Of a stretch of DNA of 64,000 nucleotides, positions 1-8,921 are shown one piece after another. Source of the stretch: Raineya orbicola (GTDB lineage: Bacteria; Bacteroidota; Bacteroidia; Cytophagales; Thermonemataceae); the NCBI RefSeq assembly GCF_002843425.1, contig NZ_NKXO01000013.1:1-64000 (forward strand), given 5' to 3'. Within the stretch, counting starts at the first letter, position 1, and each line of letters opens with the position of its first letter. The position numbers were made by a program, and so were the translations under genes. The notes beneath the pieces are model-generated. The model was given only the letters and a program-made list of their open reading frames with translations, was not told the origin of the DNA and did not search any database.

Positions 1-20
1 ATGCCAATCTGATAAATATT

Positions 21-52
21 TTTGCAAAACAGCTAACATTTCATTACCTTTG
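21..52 (+). promoter_or_regulatory. Bacteroidota-type promoter upstream of the first small gene
   Basis: TTTG at 21-24 and TACCTTTG at 45-52 are separated by 20 bases, an exact fit to the Bacteroidota -33/-7 consensus (TTTG, about 19-21 bases, TAnnTTTG). Transcription would start near 59, giving a leader of about 50 bases before the ATG at 112. Confidence 0.6.
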
Positions 53-74
53 CGTAAAGCTTTCCCTTGTGTGT

Positions 75-118
75 GAGCCATATAAACTTTGTTTTTTCTC
101 TCAACAATTATATGGCTC
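75..118 (+). promoter_or_regulatory. Perfect 11-bp hairpin covering the start codon
   Basis: GAGCCATATAA (75-85) is exactly complementary to TTATATGGCTC (108-118), with a 22-base loop. The 3' arm contains the ATG at 112-114, so in the transcript from the promoter at 21-52 the start codon would lie inside a stem. This could limit translation. The pairing is seen directly; the regulatory role is inferred. Confidence 0.45.
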
Positions 119-426
119 TTTTTTTACTTTTTCAAACTAAAAATTTTGTCGGAGGACTGAAAAGAGATTTAAAAGACTCGTATTCCTTTATAAAAACACA
201 GAATTACACTGAAACCTTTAAGATGATAAATCAAAAGAATATAAATGTAAAAATCTATTTTTATACAAATAGGTTCAGCTATAAATTAAAGAAGCCCGAA
301 TATCCATATGCAGATTATCACTCTTGGCTATACTCTTTCTGGTATCGGAGATATTTGGAGGGAAATATGGAAACTGTATATCAAATTTTACAAGAAATAG
401 ATGAGCATTACGAGAAGCAAAAATAA
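112..426 (+). CDS. Unknown small protein, 104 aa
   Basis: I do not recognise a family. The ATG at 112 is preferred over an in-frame TTG at 67, because the latter lies only a few bases after the predicted transcription start and adds 15 residues of no special character. The first 10 residues are hydrophobic but too few for a clear signal peptide. The middle is rich in aromatic and basic residues (a DYHSWLYSFWYRRY stretch), and the C-terminus is a charged, helix-forming segment. It lies directly upstream of the amidase gene; if the longer amidase start at 401 is used the two overlap by 26 bases, which suggests co-transcription. The look of the protein (many Trp/Tyr, no low complexity) supports real coding, but the function is unknown. 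Confidence 0.5.
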   Translation: MALFLLFQTKNFVGGLKRDLKDSYSFIKTQNYTETFKMINQKNINVKIYFYTNRFSYKLKKPEYPYADYHSWLYSFWYRRYLEGNMETVYQILQEIDEHYEKQK

Positions 427-496
427 GAAAAGCGTAGAAGAAACCTACACCCTCCGCACCGATAGCCTCATCACATTCACTAAACTTTATTTTCGT

Positions 497-1288
497 ATGG
501 AAATCATTTCAGAAAACCAAAAAACACCTCGCCGCAATATTCTGATGAATTTGCTTGCAGAATTGGGCTTTAAGAGCATTCGGGATTTTCAGAAAAGCCA
601 AAAACTTGCCCAAGACGGCTTGGCAGGGCTAATGACTTACAACGCCCTCTATCAAAAACTTCTTAATATTGTAGAATTGCAGAATTTTGCAGGGCATTAT
701 TACAAACAAACCTATCCCAAAAATCAGATTGTTTGGCATCATTCGGCGGGTTGGGATAATGCCCGTGGTATGTACGACTGGTGGCGACAAGATGGCGTAA
801 TGCACGTAGCTACTGCCGTAGGCATTGTTGATGACGGCACGCTTTTCAGAGGTTATGACGAAAGTTTTTGGGCTCACCATATCGGTATGAAACACCTCAA
901 TAACCTTGCCCGAAATCAGCAAAGTGTAGCCGTAGAAATTTGTAATTGGGGTAGCCTTACCGAAAAAAACAAAAAACTCTACTCTTGGGCAAATGTTGAA
1001 ATTCCTAAGAAAAAAGCTATCGCTCTCAATTACAAGGGTTACAAATACTATGAAATCTATACCGATAGCGAAATAAAAACGCTTAAATATTGGACGCTAC
1101 TCAATGCAATGCGTTTTGGTATTCCTCTTGCCTATCGTGAAAGCGATATGTGGGAGCTAAGCCAAAATGCTATCAATGGCGTGGCAGGCATTTACACACA
1201 CAATAGCTACATTTCTTGGAAAACAGATGTAAGCCCTCAGCTCAAACTAATAAAAATGGCAAAAGAACTTGTAGCATACGAGAAATGA
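497..1288 (+). CDS. N-acetylmuramoyl-L-alanine amidase (AmpD/amidase_2-like) with N-terminal peptidoglycan-binding-like segment
   Basis: Predicted to cleave the MurNAc-L-alanine bond in peptidoglycan. With the ATG at 497 the protein is 263 aa; an in-frame ATG at 401 would add 32 residues and overlap the upstream gene, so I prefer 497. Residues about 15-55 look like a PG_binding_1 helical repeat (LGFKSIRDFQKSQKLAQDG). The catalytic part follows: a WHHSAG motif (His81/82), a central AHHIG, a buried VAVEICNWG strand, and a C-terminal THNSYISWKTDVSP (His235, Lys242, Asp244) matching the zinc-His, Lys and Asp pattern of amidase_2. There is no obvious signal peptide, as in prophage or cassette-borne amidases, so export is unclear. 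In Bacteroidota such amidases often sit in small phage-derived cassettes, and a possible relic of one follows at 1541. Confidence 0.8.
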   Translation: MEIISENQKTPRRNILMNLLAELGFKSIRDFQKSQKLAQDGLAGLMTYNALYQKLLNIVELQNFAGHYYKQTYPKNQIVWHHSAGWDNARGMYDWWRQDGVMHVATAVGIVDDGTLFRGYDESFWAHHIGMKHLNNLARNQQSVAVEICNWGSLTEKNKKLYSWANVEIPKKKAIALNYKGYKYYEIYTDSEIKTLKYWTLLNAMRFGIPLAYRESDMWELSQNAINGVAGIYTHNSYISWKTDVSPQLKLIKMAKELVAYEK

Positions 1289-1758
1289 GAATACGGGCTT
1301 GTATAGATTTGAACGCAAGTCTATTTCCGTACCTTATTAGTAAAGAATGTAAAAAAGTTGCAAGAAAATGAAGTGAAATGATAAAAAATTTATGTGTATT
1401 CATACATAGCACAAGCGACATCATCGCTTGCTATTTGTCATTTTGTTCATTCTCTTAGAAATTTTTTCAAAAAAATAAAAAAGCGACATTTTTTGTCGTT
1501 ATTAGCCTTTAACTTTGTGAAAACTAAAACACAAAGTATTATGGCTCTTTTCAAACTCACCGCAAAAAGAACAGTGTTAATGGCATAAGATAATGTTTTG
1601 TGAATGCAAGTATATGATAAACAGGTACTTGATTTCATTTAAATGCAATTATATTTTTTCGTATCCTTTGCGGAAACCTGTAAAAAGAAAATATTTTTAC
1701 AAAGCATTGGTATTTAATTTGATAACTCGCAAAACATTATTTTAACTTACAAAGCAAA
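1289..1758. other. 470-base intergenic stretch, AT-rich, no intact gene
   Basis: No convincing coding region. It contains an imperfect hairpin at 1407-1433 (TAGCA-CA-AGCGA paired with TCGCTTGCTA), a weak CGACA/TGTCG pair at 1484-1498 and, at 1510-1517, a TAACTTTG box like the Bacteroidota -7 element, with TTTG at 1492-1495 (spacing only 14). This box precedes the 15-codon reading frame at 1541-1588. The rest shows nothing recognisable. Confidence 0.4.
1541..1588 (+). pseudogene. Possible gene relic: 15-codon frame starting MALFKLTAKRT
   Basis: A short frame begins with ATG at 1541 and stops at 1586-1588. Its first residues, MALFKLTAKRTV, resemble from memory the start of short Bacteroidota proteins of the DUF6140 type, which are found near amidases in prophage-like cassettes. 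A one-base shift after codon 12 would read VNGIR, also reminiscent of that family, but then hits a stop. Its DNA start (ATGGCTCTTTT...CAAACT) is shared with the gene at 112. I read it as a decayed remnant; the family link is a recollection and not verified. Confidence 0.25.
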
Positions 1759-2598
1759 ATGACTTTCCTTTCACATTTGGAAATATTAACAACCTTAATA
1801 GAGCTCCTTTCTCGGAAAGGGGTTTATTTTTCATTACCCGAATTGGCGAAAAAAATAAACCTATCAGAACGCCAAACACAACGTTATATTAACGAGATTA
1901 AATCTTTGGGCTTTGAAGTAAAATACTATAAAAGAGAAAATGGTTATCAAATCGACCAAGATAGCACGGCTCTTTTACCTGCAACTCACAAACTTTTAGA
2001 GGCTTCCAAAATTTATCAGATTTCACAGCAAGATACAAGCACAAGTTACATTATTTTTGATAGACGTCAAGAAGTTGATGCTATATTCAAAGAACTTCAC
2101 GAAGCTATAATAAAGCGTTTTTTAGTAGAAATTACTTATCAAAGTTTTTGGGCAGAAGAAGCCTTTACAACTGAAATAGAGCCTTATTTGCTCAAAGAAT
2201 TTAGAAATCGTTGGTATGTAGTAGCTAAAAATCTTTACAACGAAAAAATCAGAACTTACGCTTTAGACCGAATACAAAATTTTCGGCTGAAAGCCAAAAA
2301 ATTTACTTATCCCAAAGATAACCCTGCGAATTTATTTCAGTATTGTTATGGCATTTTTTTGCCCGAAAACCCACTACAAGAGCCTGAAGAGTTATTTTTA
2401 CTTTTCACACACGAGCAAGCCTCCTATATTGAAAGTTTGCCCCTACACCATAGTCAGAAAATTATCAAAAAAACTAATGAAGGTGTTTTGTTTTCTTTGA
2501 AAGTACATTATACCTACGATTTGGCGATGGAACTTGCCTCAATGGGCGAAAGCGTAAGAGTATTGAATAAAGAGGAGATACAAGCAAAAATGCTTTGA
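1759..2598 (+). CDS. WYL-domain transcriptional regulator
   Basis: Cytoplasmic DNA-binding regulator of 279 aa. Residues 7-60 form an HTH_11/DeoR-like winged helix (FSLPELAKKINLSERQTQRYINEI). Residues about 115-190 carry a WYL domain with the signature Trp152-Tyr153 and the downstream YALDRI, followed by a C-terminal WYL extension. Family members sense ligands or nucleic-acid fragments through the WYL domain, often in DNA-damage or defence contexts. No defence operon lies next to it here: the next gene is on the opposite strand. The ATG at 1759 follows an AT-rich leader and no in-frame alternative gives a better domain fit. What it controls cannot be told from the sequence. Confidence 0.88.
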   Translation: MTFLSHLEILTTLIELLSRKGVYFSLPELAKKINLSERQTQRYINEIKSLGFEVKYYKRENGYQIDQDSTALLPATHKLLEASKIYQISQQDTSTSYIIFDRRQEVDAIFKELHEAIIKRFLVEITYQSFWAEEAFTTEIEPYLLKEFRNRWYVVAKNLYNEKIRTYALDRIQNFRLKAKKFTYPKDNPANLFQYCYGIFLPENPLQEPEELFLLFTHEQASYIESLPLHHSQKIIKKTNEGVLFSLKVHYTYDLAMELASMGESVRVLNKEEIQAKML

Positions 2599-2734
2599 GT
2601 TCTTAAAAAACGAAGCAATCAGAAATAAACATTTTCCTCTAAAAATTCTGTAATTGCAAAAATGATTTGCAAATTTCCTTGTAAGAAAATTAAACTCAAT
2701 AAAAAGTGAATTGGGAAAATTTGAGCGAGCATAA

Positions 2735-2778
2735 GTCCCTTTCACCTTTGGGGAAAAGGATTTAGGGATAGGGGCTTT
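2735..2778. repeat. REP-like imperfect palindrome
   Basis: Between the WYL gene and the convergent receptor gene there is a purine/pyrimidine patterned stretch in which CCTTTCACC (2738-2746) can pair with GGGGAAAAGG, followed by TTTAGGGATAGGGG. It resembles the dispersed short palindromic repeats common in intergenic regions of Bacteroidota. Only one copy of this type is visible in the window, so the assignment is by appearance. Confidence 0.35.
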
Positions 2779-2821
2779 CTCATAGTGAAACTTCAAACCC
2801 CAAATTTTTTACTTTTGCATT

Positions 2822-5188
2822 TTACCATTTCACAATTACTCTCAAATTCAGAAATCTTGCCGAGAGGGCATTGGGGATAGCATAGCGTTGCCCGTTCAAA
2901 TCGCTTACCCAAGAGTAAGAAACGGGATTGTTGATAGCAAGCAAATTCAAAATATCTGCTCCTATCCAAAGCGACTGAAAGAGTGTTTTCCCTTTGAAAC
3001 GAACTTTATCAACAAATTTAGAAAAACCTATATCTACTCTGCGAAAAGATTTTCCTTGAAAAACATTGCGTAAATTAGGATTATTGGGTACATTAAAAGG
3101 CAAACCCGAACCCCAAACCAAATTCAAATTCATTCGCCAAGTGGGGTTGTTGGGCAGGTAGTCTTCCAAATATACGCCCAAAGTAAAACGTTGGTCGGTA
3201 GGACGCCGAATAAATCCTTTGTTATCAAAGGCAACGTTTTCTTCGGTTTTCATCAAACTCATTGAAAACCAAGACTCTGTACCTTTGATAAGCTCACCAC
3301 TAATACGCATATCCCAACCATAAGCGTATGCGAAAGCCTCGTTGGTAGGATAATAACGCAAACGCACATTATCTACATCATACGGCACAACGTCCCAAAG
3401 ATACTTGTAATAGATTTCGTTTGTAAGTCTGAATTTTCTTTCACTCCACCCTCTAAAATTCCAATCATTACCTATTATTGCCTGCCAAGATTTTTGAGCA
3501 AGTAGTGCCAAATTCAAATTTCCTTCAAAACTTCGCAATTCTCGGTAGAAAGGCGGTTGCTGATACATTCCTACGGCAAATTTCCAAATCATATCTTTTC
3601 GGGCAGAACGTAAGGCATACTGCAAAGTAGGGGAAGCTACCCATTCGCGATTGATGTCCCAATATGTCAGACGCACTCCTGCGGTCAATCTTTGGCGAAT
3701 ATCAATATCCCACTGATGTTGCAAGAATGCTGAAAAACGATTACTTTCAAGGAAATTATTGGCAAAATTGCGATAATTGATACGCACAAAGCCCGAAGAA
3801 TCTAAAAAATTATATTCTTGTAGAATATCATCAATGACTTCGTGGCTTATGCGAAAACCTCCTTCGGTGCGATGGTTTGCTTTCCAATCATAAACCGAAC
3901 GATTTTCCAGAGCATAGATTTGTGCTTGAAAGCGATTGCGTAAGTGCAAATATTCCGAGCCGATACCTACCGTAAGCACGCATTCATTAAATCCTTGTGT
4001 GCCAAAATTTGGATTGATTTCACAAAGCCGATACCCCCCTTCTACTTCTGAATACTCTCTTTCGGTAGTAAAAACTTGCGAGAGTATCCAACTACTTTTC
4101 AACTTTTCGTTCTGAAAAGTGAGTTTTAGGGCATTTTGAGTAATATCGTAATTCATAGTTTCTTGCCCTTCAAAGGCTACAAAGAGCCTCAATACTCTAT
4201 TGATTGTCCCGAAAGTGCTTTGTTGGCTTGCAGGACGCACCAAATAGCGATTTTGAGCATAAGAAGTGAGCAGTTCTGCCGACCATTTTTTAGAAAGCTG
4301 ATAAGTAAAATATCCTTGAAAATCAAGGAATTGAGGCAAATATTCACCTTTTACGGGCAAAGTACGAAGCAAATAACGAGAGCTTTTGCGTCTAATTCCT
4401 AAAAGATAAGTAAATTTCTGATTTTTACTCAGCCCTTCCACGTGAGCCTGATTATTCAGAATGCCCAGTGTAAGTGAGCCACCCTTGCAAGTAGGTTTTC
4501 GGTAATTTACCGAAAGCACCGAAGAGAGTTTATCACCGTATTTGGCTTGCCAACCTCCTGATGAAAAACTTACCTCTTGTGCTAAATTCGGATTGATAAA
4601 ACTCAAACCTTCTTGTTGTCCTGCTCTTATGAGAAATGGGCGATAGATTTGAATATCATTGACATACACCAAATTTTCATCAAAATTACCACCACGCACC
4701 GAATAAGTAGATGAAAGTTCATTATTGCTCACTACCCCTGCAAGAGTGGCTAAAATTTTATTAAAATCACCAAAAGCCGAAGGCATAGCCTCCAAACGTT
4801 TAGCATCAAGGCGAAAAGTACTCACTTCCAAACGTTGTAAAGTATCTTTTTTTCTACCAAACACGCTAATCGCTTCAATTTCGGTAACTTTTAGGTAAAA
4901 GTTGATTTCTAGAATAGTATTTTCTGATGCTTGCAAAGTAGTATCCTTACTTTTACCCAGATAACTCACTTTTATACGTAAAAGCTGATTAGCAGGAATT
5001 TGTAAGCTATAAAAGCCTTGTGTATTGGTATTTGTGCCTATACCCAAAGAGGGTATGCTTACGATAGCTATTTCCAAGGGTTTTTGGTACTCATCGAACA
5101 CTCTACCCTGTAAAGTTGCTTTTTGGGCGAAAAGAAAAATTGGAAATATAAATAGGACAGAAAAAAATAAAGACTTTTTCAAGTTCAT
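2822..5188 (-). CDS. TonB-dependent outer-membrane receptor with carboxypeptidase-D-like N-terminal domain
   Basis: An outer-membrane beta-barrel importer energised by TonB; 788 aa. Residues 1-21 are a signal peptide ending FAQ. Residues 25-100 are a CarboxypepD_reg-like domain (a LQGRVFDEYQKPL strand pattern and NTQGFYSLQIP). The plug follows at about 105-230 with the typical YSVRGGNFDENLVYVNDI. The rest is aromatic-rich beta strands ending in a terminal Trp, as expected for a barrel. At 788 aa it is shorter than SusC-type receptors and has no SusD partner, so a siderophore-, vitamin- or peptide-type substrate is as likely as a glycan. Its promoter (5205-5235) overlaps the terminator of the upstream protease gene. 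The substrate is unknown. Confidence 0.9.
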   Translation of the reverse strand: MNLKKSLFFSVLFIFPIFLFAQKATLQGRVFDEYQKPLEIAIVSIPSLGIGTNTNTQGFYSLQIPANQLLRIKVSYLGKSKDTTLQASENTILEINFYLKVTEIEAISVFGRKKDTLQRLEVSTFRLDAKRLEAMPSAFGDFNKILATLAGVVSNNELSSTYSVRGGNFDENLVYVNDIQIYRPFLIRAGQQEGLSFINPNLAQEVSFSSGGWQAKYGDKLSSVLSVNYRKPTCKGGSLTLGILNNQAHVEGLSKNQKFTYLLGIRRKSSRYLLRTLPVKGEYLPQFLDFQGYFTYQLSKKWSAELLTSYAQNRYLVRPASQQSTFGTINRVLRLFVAFEGQETMNYDITQNALKLTFQNEKLKSSWILSQVFTTEREYSEVEGGYRLCEINPNFGTQGFNECVLTVGIGSEYLHLRNRFQAQIYALENRSVYDWKANHRTEGGFRISHEVIDDILQEYNFLDSSGFVRINYRNFANNFLESNRFSAFLQHQWDIDIRQRLTAGVRLTYWDINREWVASPTLQYALRSARKDMIWKFAVGMYQQPPFYRELRSFEGNLNLALLAQKSWQAIIGNDWNFRGWSERKFRLTNEIYYKYLWDVVPYDVDNVRLRYYPTNEAFAYAYGWDMRISGELIKGTESWFSMSLMKTEENVAFDNKGFIRRPTDQRFTLGVYLEDYLPNNPTWRMNLNLVWGSGLPFNVPNNPNLRNVFQGKSFRRVDIGFSKFVDKVRFKGKTLFQSLWIGADILNLLAINNPVSYSWVSDLNGQRYAIPNALSARFLNLRVIVKW

Positions 5189-5204
5189 AGTATTTTTGAA
5201 AATT

Positions 5205-5235
5205 CAAAGATAGAAGGCTTTTCATAAAAAAACAA
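5205..5235 (-). promoter_or_regulatory. Promoter of the TonB-dependent receptor gene
   Basis: Read on the minus strand: TTG (5235-5233), 20 bases, then TATCTTTG (5212-5205), matching the Bacteroidota consensus and placing the start of transcription about 10 bases before the ATG at 5188. Confidence 0.6.
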
Positions 5236-5262
5236 CACGAAGCAAAATCTTTGCCTCGTGTT
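5226..5262 (-). terminator. Rho-independent terminator of the M43 protease gene
   Basis: On the minus strand AACACGAGGCAAA (5262-5250) pairs with TTTGCTTCGTGTT (5246-5234), one G-U pair, three-base loop, followed by a run of T (complement of the A-run at 5226-5232). It lies just past the protease stop codon. Confidence 0.75.
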
Positions 5263-5293
5263 GCGATAAAAACTGCTTAATTACGTATATGAA

Positions 5294-7003
5294 TTATTTT
5301 TGTACCACAAGTTTCTTTCTTTCAATTACGCCGTTAGAAGTTTGCAAGTTGATAAGGTAAATACCTTTCTCAAATTGTTCTAAACGGATAGTATGCTCGC
5401 CATTTTCATCAATATTTGCATTATACACATTTCTACCTGCCATATCAAATACTTGCAAAGAAGCAGATTGTGAGCCAACTAGTTTAATGTGAGCTACATC
5501 TTTGGCAGGGTTAGGATAAATTTGAATATCAAAACCTTCATTAAGTGTAGGTACAACACTCAAATCTTCACGAGCGGCTACAACATTCACGGTGTAATCT
5601 TCCACTTCTCCATAACTAAACGTTTCACAAGAAGTAGGAACACCGTTGTATTTCATTGATACACGCATACGTGTAGCACCTGTGGTTACAGAAGTAGGTA
5701 CGGTGAATGACCTTGAAATAGGCGTTGTAGTGGTAGCAGATACGGTGAATAATTGTTCGCCTGCATCAAGGAAATCGCCATCGCGGTTGTAGTCAATCCA
5801 TACGGCATAACCTTCTGCATAGCGAGTGCTTCTCCAACCGGGTGTAATAGTAATGGTGTAGGCGGTTCCACGTACAAGATTAGTAGATTGTGAAGTGAAA
5901 TTGCCGTAACCCGCATTGGCACCAGAATTGTTATTGATAGTATTGAGTTGAACTCTTTGAATCCATTCATCAGCTACGCTATTACCTTTGGACGCACAAT
6001 AAGTAGGTGTAGTGCCGCCACCAGAGCTACCACCTACAAATCCAGAACGTCCTCCGCCGGGTTCAAAAGTAGCACGCATACGGTCTTTTTGTCCAAGAGT
6101 AAACATATACATACAGCGGTCGTCGGTGTAGTCCATATAATTCATAAACATATCGCTGGTGTTACCGCAAGAAGGTTTTGGGAAAGTAGGGCAACCGCCG
6201 TTAGAAGTTTGTTGAGTAGGAGTATCAGCTACAAAGTCGTTTCCGCAATTTGCATCGCCCCATATATGACGAAGGTTGAGCCAGTGTCCTACTTCGTGAG
6301 TAGCTGTACGACCTTTATCAAAAGGTGCAGAAAGATAAAATCCTGTACCTTTGGAAGATGAACCAAAATATTGAGGAGAAATTACTACGCCATCAGTAGC
6401 AGTGCTTCCGCCAGGGAATTGAGCATAACCCAAAATACCACCGCCGATGTTACAAACCCAAATATTTAAGTAGCGGGTAGCGTCCCAAGGAGCAACCCCA
6501 CCTGCTGAAGGTTTCTTGCAATCATCATTAGTTCCCCAAGAGGTACGGGTAGAGGCTTTACGAGTAATACCAGTAGTCGCTTGACCAGTGGGAGTGGTAG
6601 TCGCTAATACGAACTGAATTTCGGTATCGGCTTTTAGTGAAGAGAACAAAGAAGGTACGTTCACGTGGTCAGGGTTAGTACGGCGGAAGTCCTCATTCAA
6701 TACGGCAATTTGTGATTGAATTTGGGCGTCGCTGATATTTTCTTGGGGTTTTGATGAGTTATAGATTACGTGTACTACTACGGGGATAGTTACTACTCCT
6801 GTTACTCTTTCATTAGCATTCTGATATGCCGAGCCATTTCGCAAGTAGTTTTCGGTTACTCGCTCAATTTCGTGCATTCTTTGTTCTAATTCGGGATTTT
6901 CTTGTTTTTGTTTTTCCCACACGTGCATAGTGTGGCAGACGCGTTGAGCAGATACAGCACCCGCAAATAATGCGGCAAGACCGAAGGTTAGAATTTTTTT
7001 CAT
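5294..7003 (-). CDS. Secreted M43-family zinc metalloprotease with GEVED domain and T9SS sorting domain
   Basis: Extracellular protease, 569 aa from the ATG at 7003. The open frame continues upstream, but residues [20 protein letters not shown] form a clean signal peptide only from this ATG. The catalytic domain spans about 65-305: [11 protein letters not shown] (236-246) is the zinc site and NYMD (288-291) the Met-turn, typical of pappalysin/cytophagalysin (M43B). A GEVED domain follows (about 340-465, with the diagnostic GEVEDYTV), then a C-terminal T9SS sorting domain (about 485-569: IYPNPAKD ... GIYLINLQT). The protein should therefore cross the outer membrane by type IX secretion and be released or anchored at the surface. 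It stands alone between its own terminator and a likely promoter at 7054-7084. Confidence 0.9.
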   Translation of the reverse strand: MKKILTFGLAALFAGAVSAQRVCHTMHVWEKQKQENPELEQRMHEIERVTENYLRNGSAYQNANERVTGVVTIPVVVHVIYNSSKPQENISDAQIQSQIAVLNEDFRRTNPDHVNVPSLFSSLKADTEIQFVLATTTPTGQATTGITRKASTRTSWGTNDDCKKPSAGGVAPWDATRYLNIWVCNIGGGILGYAQFPGGSTATDGVVISPQYFGSSSKGTGFYLSAPFDKGRTATHEVGHWLNLRHIWGDANCGNDFVADTPTQQTSNGGCPTFPKPSCGNTSDMFMNYMDYTDDRCMYMFTLGQKDRMRATFEPGGGRSGFVGGSSGGGTTPTYCASKGNSVADEWIQRVQLNTINNNSGANAGYGNFTSQSTNLVRGTAYTITITPGWRSTRYAEGYAVWIDYNRDGDFLDAGEQLFTVSATTTTPISRSFTVPTSVTTGATRMRVSMKYNGVPTSCETFSYGEVEDYTVNVVAAREDLSVVPTLNEGFDIQIYPNPAKDVAHIKLVGSQSASLQVFDMAGRNVYNANIDENGEHTIRLEQFEKGIYLINLQTSNGVIERKKLVVQK

Positions 7004-7053
7004 TTTTCTTTGATGATTTGAATGAAAGATGAATGTTGTTTTATTAAGCGGGG

Positions 7054-7084
7054 CAAAGTAAATACAAGATTTTGAATTATGCAA
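7054..7084 (-). promoter_or_regulatory. Probable promoter of the M43 protease gene
   Basis: Minus-strand TTG (7084-7082), 20 bases, then TTACTTTG (7061-7054), one mismatch from TAnnTTTG. It is about 50 bases upstream of the ATG at 7003. Confidence 0.4.
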
Positions 7085-7245
7085 GAAAAAAGTTAAAAAA
7101 TTTTTTCAAAATATATCAAAAAATTACAAATGATATTTGTAGTGCTGATTTTCAAAATAATATTTGGTAGGTCTGAAAAAACTTTCTGTTTGTTAAAAGT
7201 TTAAGAAAAGGTATTCAGCTTACATAAAATTTGGATAAGTAAGTA
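7085..7245. other. Intergenic stretch between gpmI terminator and protease promoter
   Basis: AT-rich, with several oligo-A/T runs. I see no gene, repeat or regulatory site beyond the promoter and terminator listed on its flanks. Confidence 0.5.
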
Positions 7246-7281
7246 AAAAGAAAAAATCCCGAAAATCGCTATTTTCGGGAT
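7246..7281 (-). terminator. Rho-independent terminator after gpmI
   Basis: A perfect 11-bp stem (ATCCCGAAAAT at 7256-7266 with ATTTTCGGGAT at 7271-7281, loop CGCT) followed, on the minus strand, by a T-rich run (complement of 7246-7255). It closes the outer-membrane protein-trpB-gpmI transcription unit. Confidence 0.85.
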
Positions 7282-7300
7282 TTACTTGTTTTTCAAAAAT

Positions 7301-8845
7301 TTAAGCATTGGCTTTTTTTGCTAAAATGGAATTTTCATTCATTTCTTGGGGCTTAGGAATATTCATTAGCTCTAAAATTGTTGGGGCAATATTTGCCAAA
7401 ATACCTTTGCCTGTAAATTCATAGTTTTGAGCATTTTGGCTTACTAAAATACAAGGTACAGGATTGGTAGTGTGAGCAGTGTTAGGAGAGCCATCTTCAT
7501 TTATCATATAATCTGCATTGCCGTGGTCGGCAATGATAAGTGTGGTGTAATGATTTTTTAAGGCAGTTTCTACAACTTTTTGTGTGCAAATATCTACTGC
7601 TTCGCAAGCCTTAATAGCCGCCTGCATAGACCCTGTATGCCCTACCATATCGGGATTGGCAAAGTTTAGACAAATAAAATCTGCTTCTTGCTTTTCTAAT
7701 TCAGGGCAAATGGCTTCTGCAATTTCATAAGCACTCATTTCGGGTTTCAAATCGTAGGTAGCTACTTTGGGCGAAGGGCATAAAATACGCTTTTCACCTT
7801 CAAAGACCTCCTCTCTACCGCCTGAAAAAAAGAAAGTTACGTGGGGATATTTTTCAGTTTCAGCAATGCGAATTTGTTTTTTTCCTGCTTTGGAAAGTAC
7901 TTCACCAAGAGTGTTTTGCAAATTGTCTTTCTCAAAAATTACTTTTACATTCTGAAAAGTATCATCGTAATTGGTAAGTGTAATATAATGCAAAGGCATT
8001 TTATACATTTGGTATTCGGGGAAATCGGTTTGCGTGAGAGCCTGCGTAATTTGTCTGCCTCTATCGGTACGAAAATTAAAACAAATCACCACATCATTTG
8101 GCTCAATATTAGGTAAAGGCTTGCCATTCTCGTATAGTTTGATAGGCTTCAAAAATTCATCTGTAATACCTTGCTCGTAAGATTGCAAAATTGCTTCCTG
8201 CAAGTTTTCAGTATTTTTGCCTATTCCTTGGGTAAGTAGGTCGTAGGCGAATTTTACTCTTTCCCAACGTTTATCTCTATCCATTGCGTAATATCTACCC
8301 ACAACTGAACTGATTTTACCTGTTGTTTTTTGTGTGAAATTTTGTAAATTTTCCAAAAACTTAATACCAGATTGTGGGTCAGTATCTCTCCCATCGGTAA
8401 AGGCGTGAATGAAAACATTTTGAAAGTTTCTTTCGTGGGCAATTTGGCAAATGCCTTTCAAATGATTGATATGAGAATGAACACCGCCATCGGAAACTAA
8501 ACCTATCAGATGGATATTTTTTTGATTTTTTTCGGCATACTCAAAGGCTTGCGTAAGGATAGGATTTCGGTGCATTTCGCCTTTTTCAAAAGCAAGGCTG
8601 ATTTTTACTAAATCTTGATACACGATGCGTCCTGCACCGATATTGATGTGTCCAACTTCGGAATTTCCCATTTGCCCTTCGGGAAGCCCTACGGCAAGCC
8701 CTGATGCCTCAAGCTGCGTGTGTGGATATTTTTGATAAAGACTATCTATGAAAGGTGTATGGGCTTGGTCTATGGCTGAAACTTGGGGATTTTGAGCTAT
8801 TCCCCAACCATCAAGGATTATAAGTAAAACTTTGCTGTTTTGCAT
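7301..8845 (-). CDS. gpmI: 2,3-bisphosphoglycerate-independent phosphoglycerate mutase
   Basis: Cytosolic glycolytic/gluconeogenic enzyme that interconverts 3- and 2-phosphoglycerate using two Mn ions and a phosphoserine intermediate; 514 aa, the usual length. The N-terminus has the metal-binding LDGWG (Asp12) and the catalytic GNSEVGH with Ser62. Other family landmarks are HIHAFTDGRDTDP-like (FIHAFTDGRDTDPQSG), SVVGRYYAMDRDKRW, NFRTDRGRQ and the C-terminal metal site IADHGNAD plus TAHTTNPVP. The gene is downstream of trpB (gap 76 bases) with a strong terminator after it, so it probably ends that operon. Identification is secure. Confidence 0.97.
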   Translation of the reverse strand: MQNSKVLLIILDGWGIAQNPQVSAIDQAHTPFIDSLYQKYPHTQLEASGLAVGLPEGQMGNSEVGHINIGAGRIVYQDLVKISLAFEKGEMHRNPILTQAFEYAEKNQKNIHLIGLVSDGGVHSHINHLKGICQIAHERNFQNVFIHAFTDGRDTDPQSGIKFLENLQNFTQKTTGKISSVVGRYYAMDRDKRWERVKFAYDLLTQGIGKNTENLQEAILQSYEQGITDEFLKPIKLYENGKPLPNIEPNDVVICFNFRTDRGRQITQALTQTDFPEYQMYKMPLHYITLTNYDDTFQNVKVIFEKDNLQNTLGEVLSKAGKKQIRIAETEKYPHVTFFFSGGREEVFEGEKRILCPSPKVATYDLKPEMSAYEIAEAICPELEKQEADFICLNFANPDMVGHTGSMQAAIKACEAVDICTQKVVETALKNHYTTLIIADHGNADYMINEDGSPNTAHTTNPVPCILVSQNAQNYEFTGKGILANIAPTILELMNIPKPQEMNENSILAKKANA

Positions 8846-8921
8846 AATTGATTAGGAGTTCTTTGCAAATTTTTGTTGTGAAAGTGCTTATTGAAAAATT
8901 GATTTTTTGTTCAATACATTC

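Noticed and set aside
236-246. Possible catalytic weakness of the M43 protease because Asn replaces Gly in [11 protein letters not shown] (residue positions)
   Set aside because: This substitution is, to my knowledge, common in Bacteroidota M43 proteases and all three zinc His are present, so it is not remarkable.
1394-1588. 64-codon open frame on the plus strand after the amidase
   Set aside because: Non-ATG start, no protein-like composition in its first two thirds; only the last 15 codons (from ATG 1541) are of interest.
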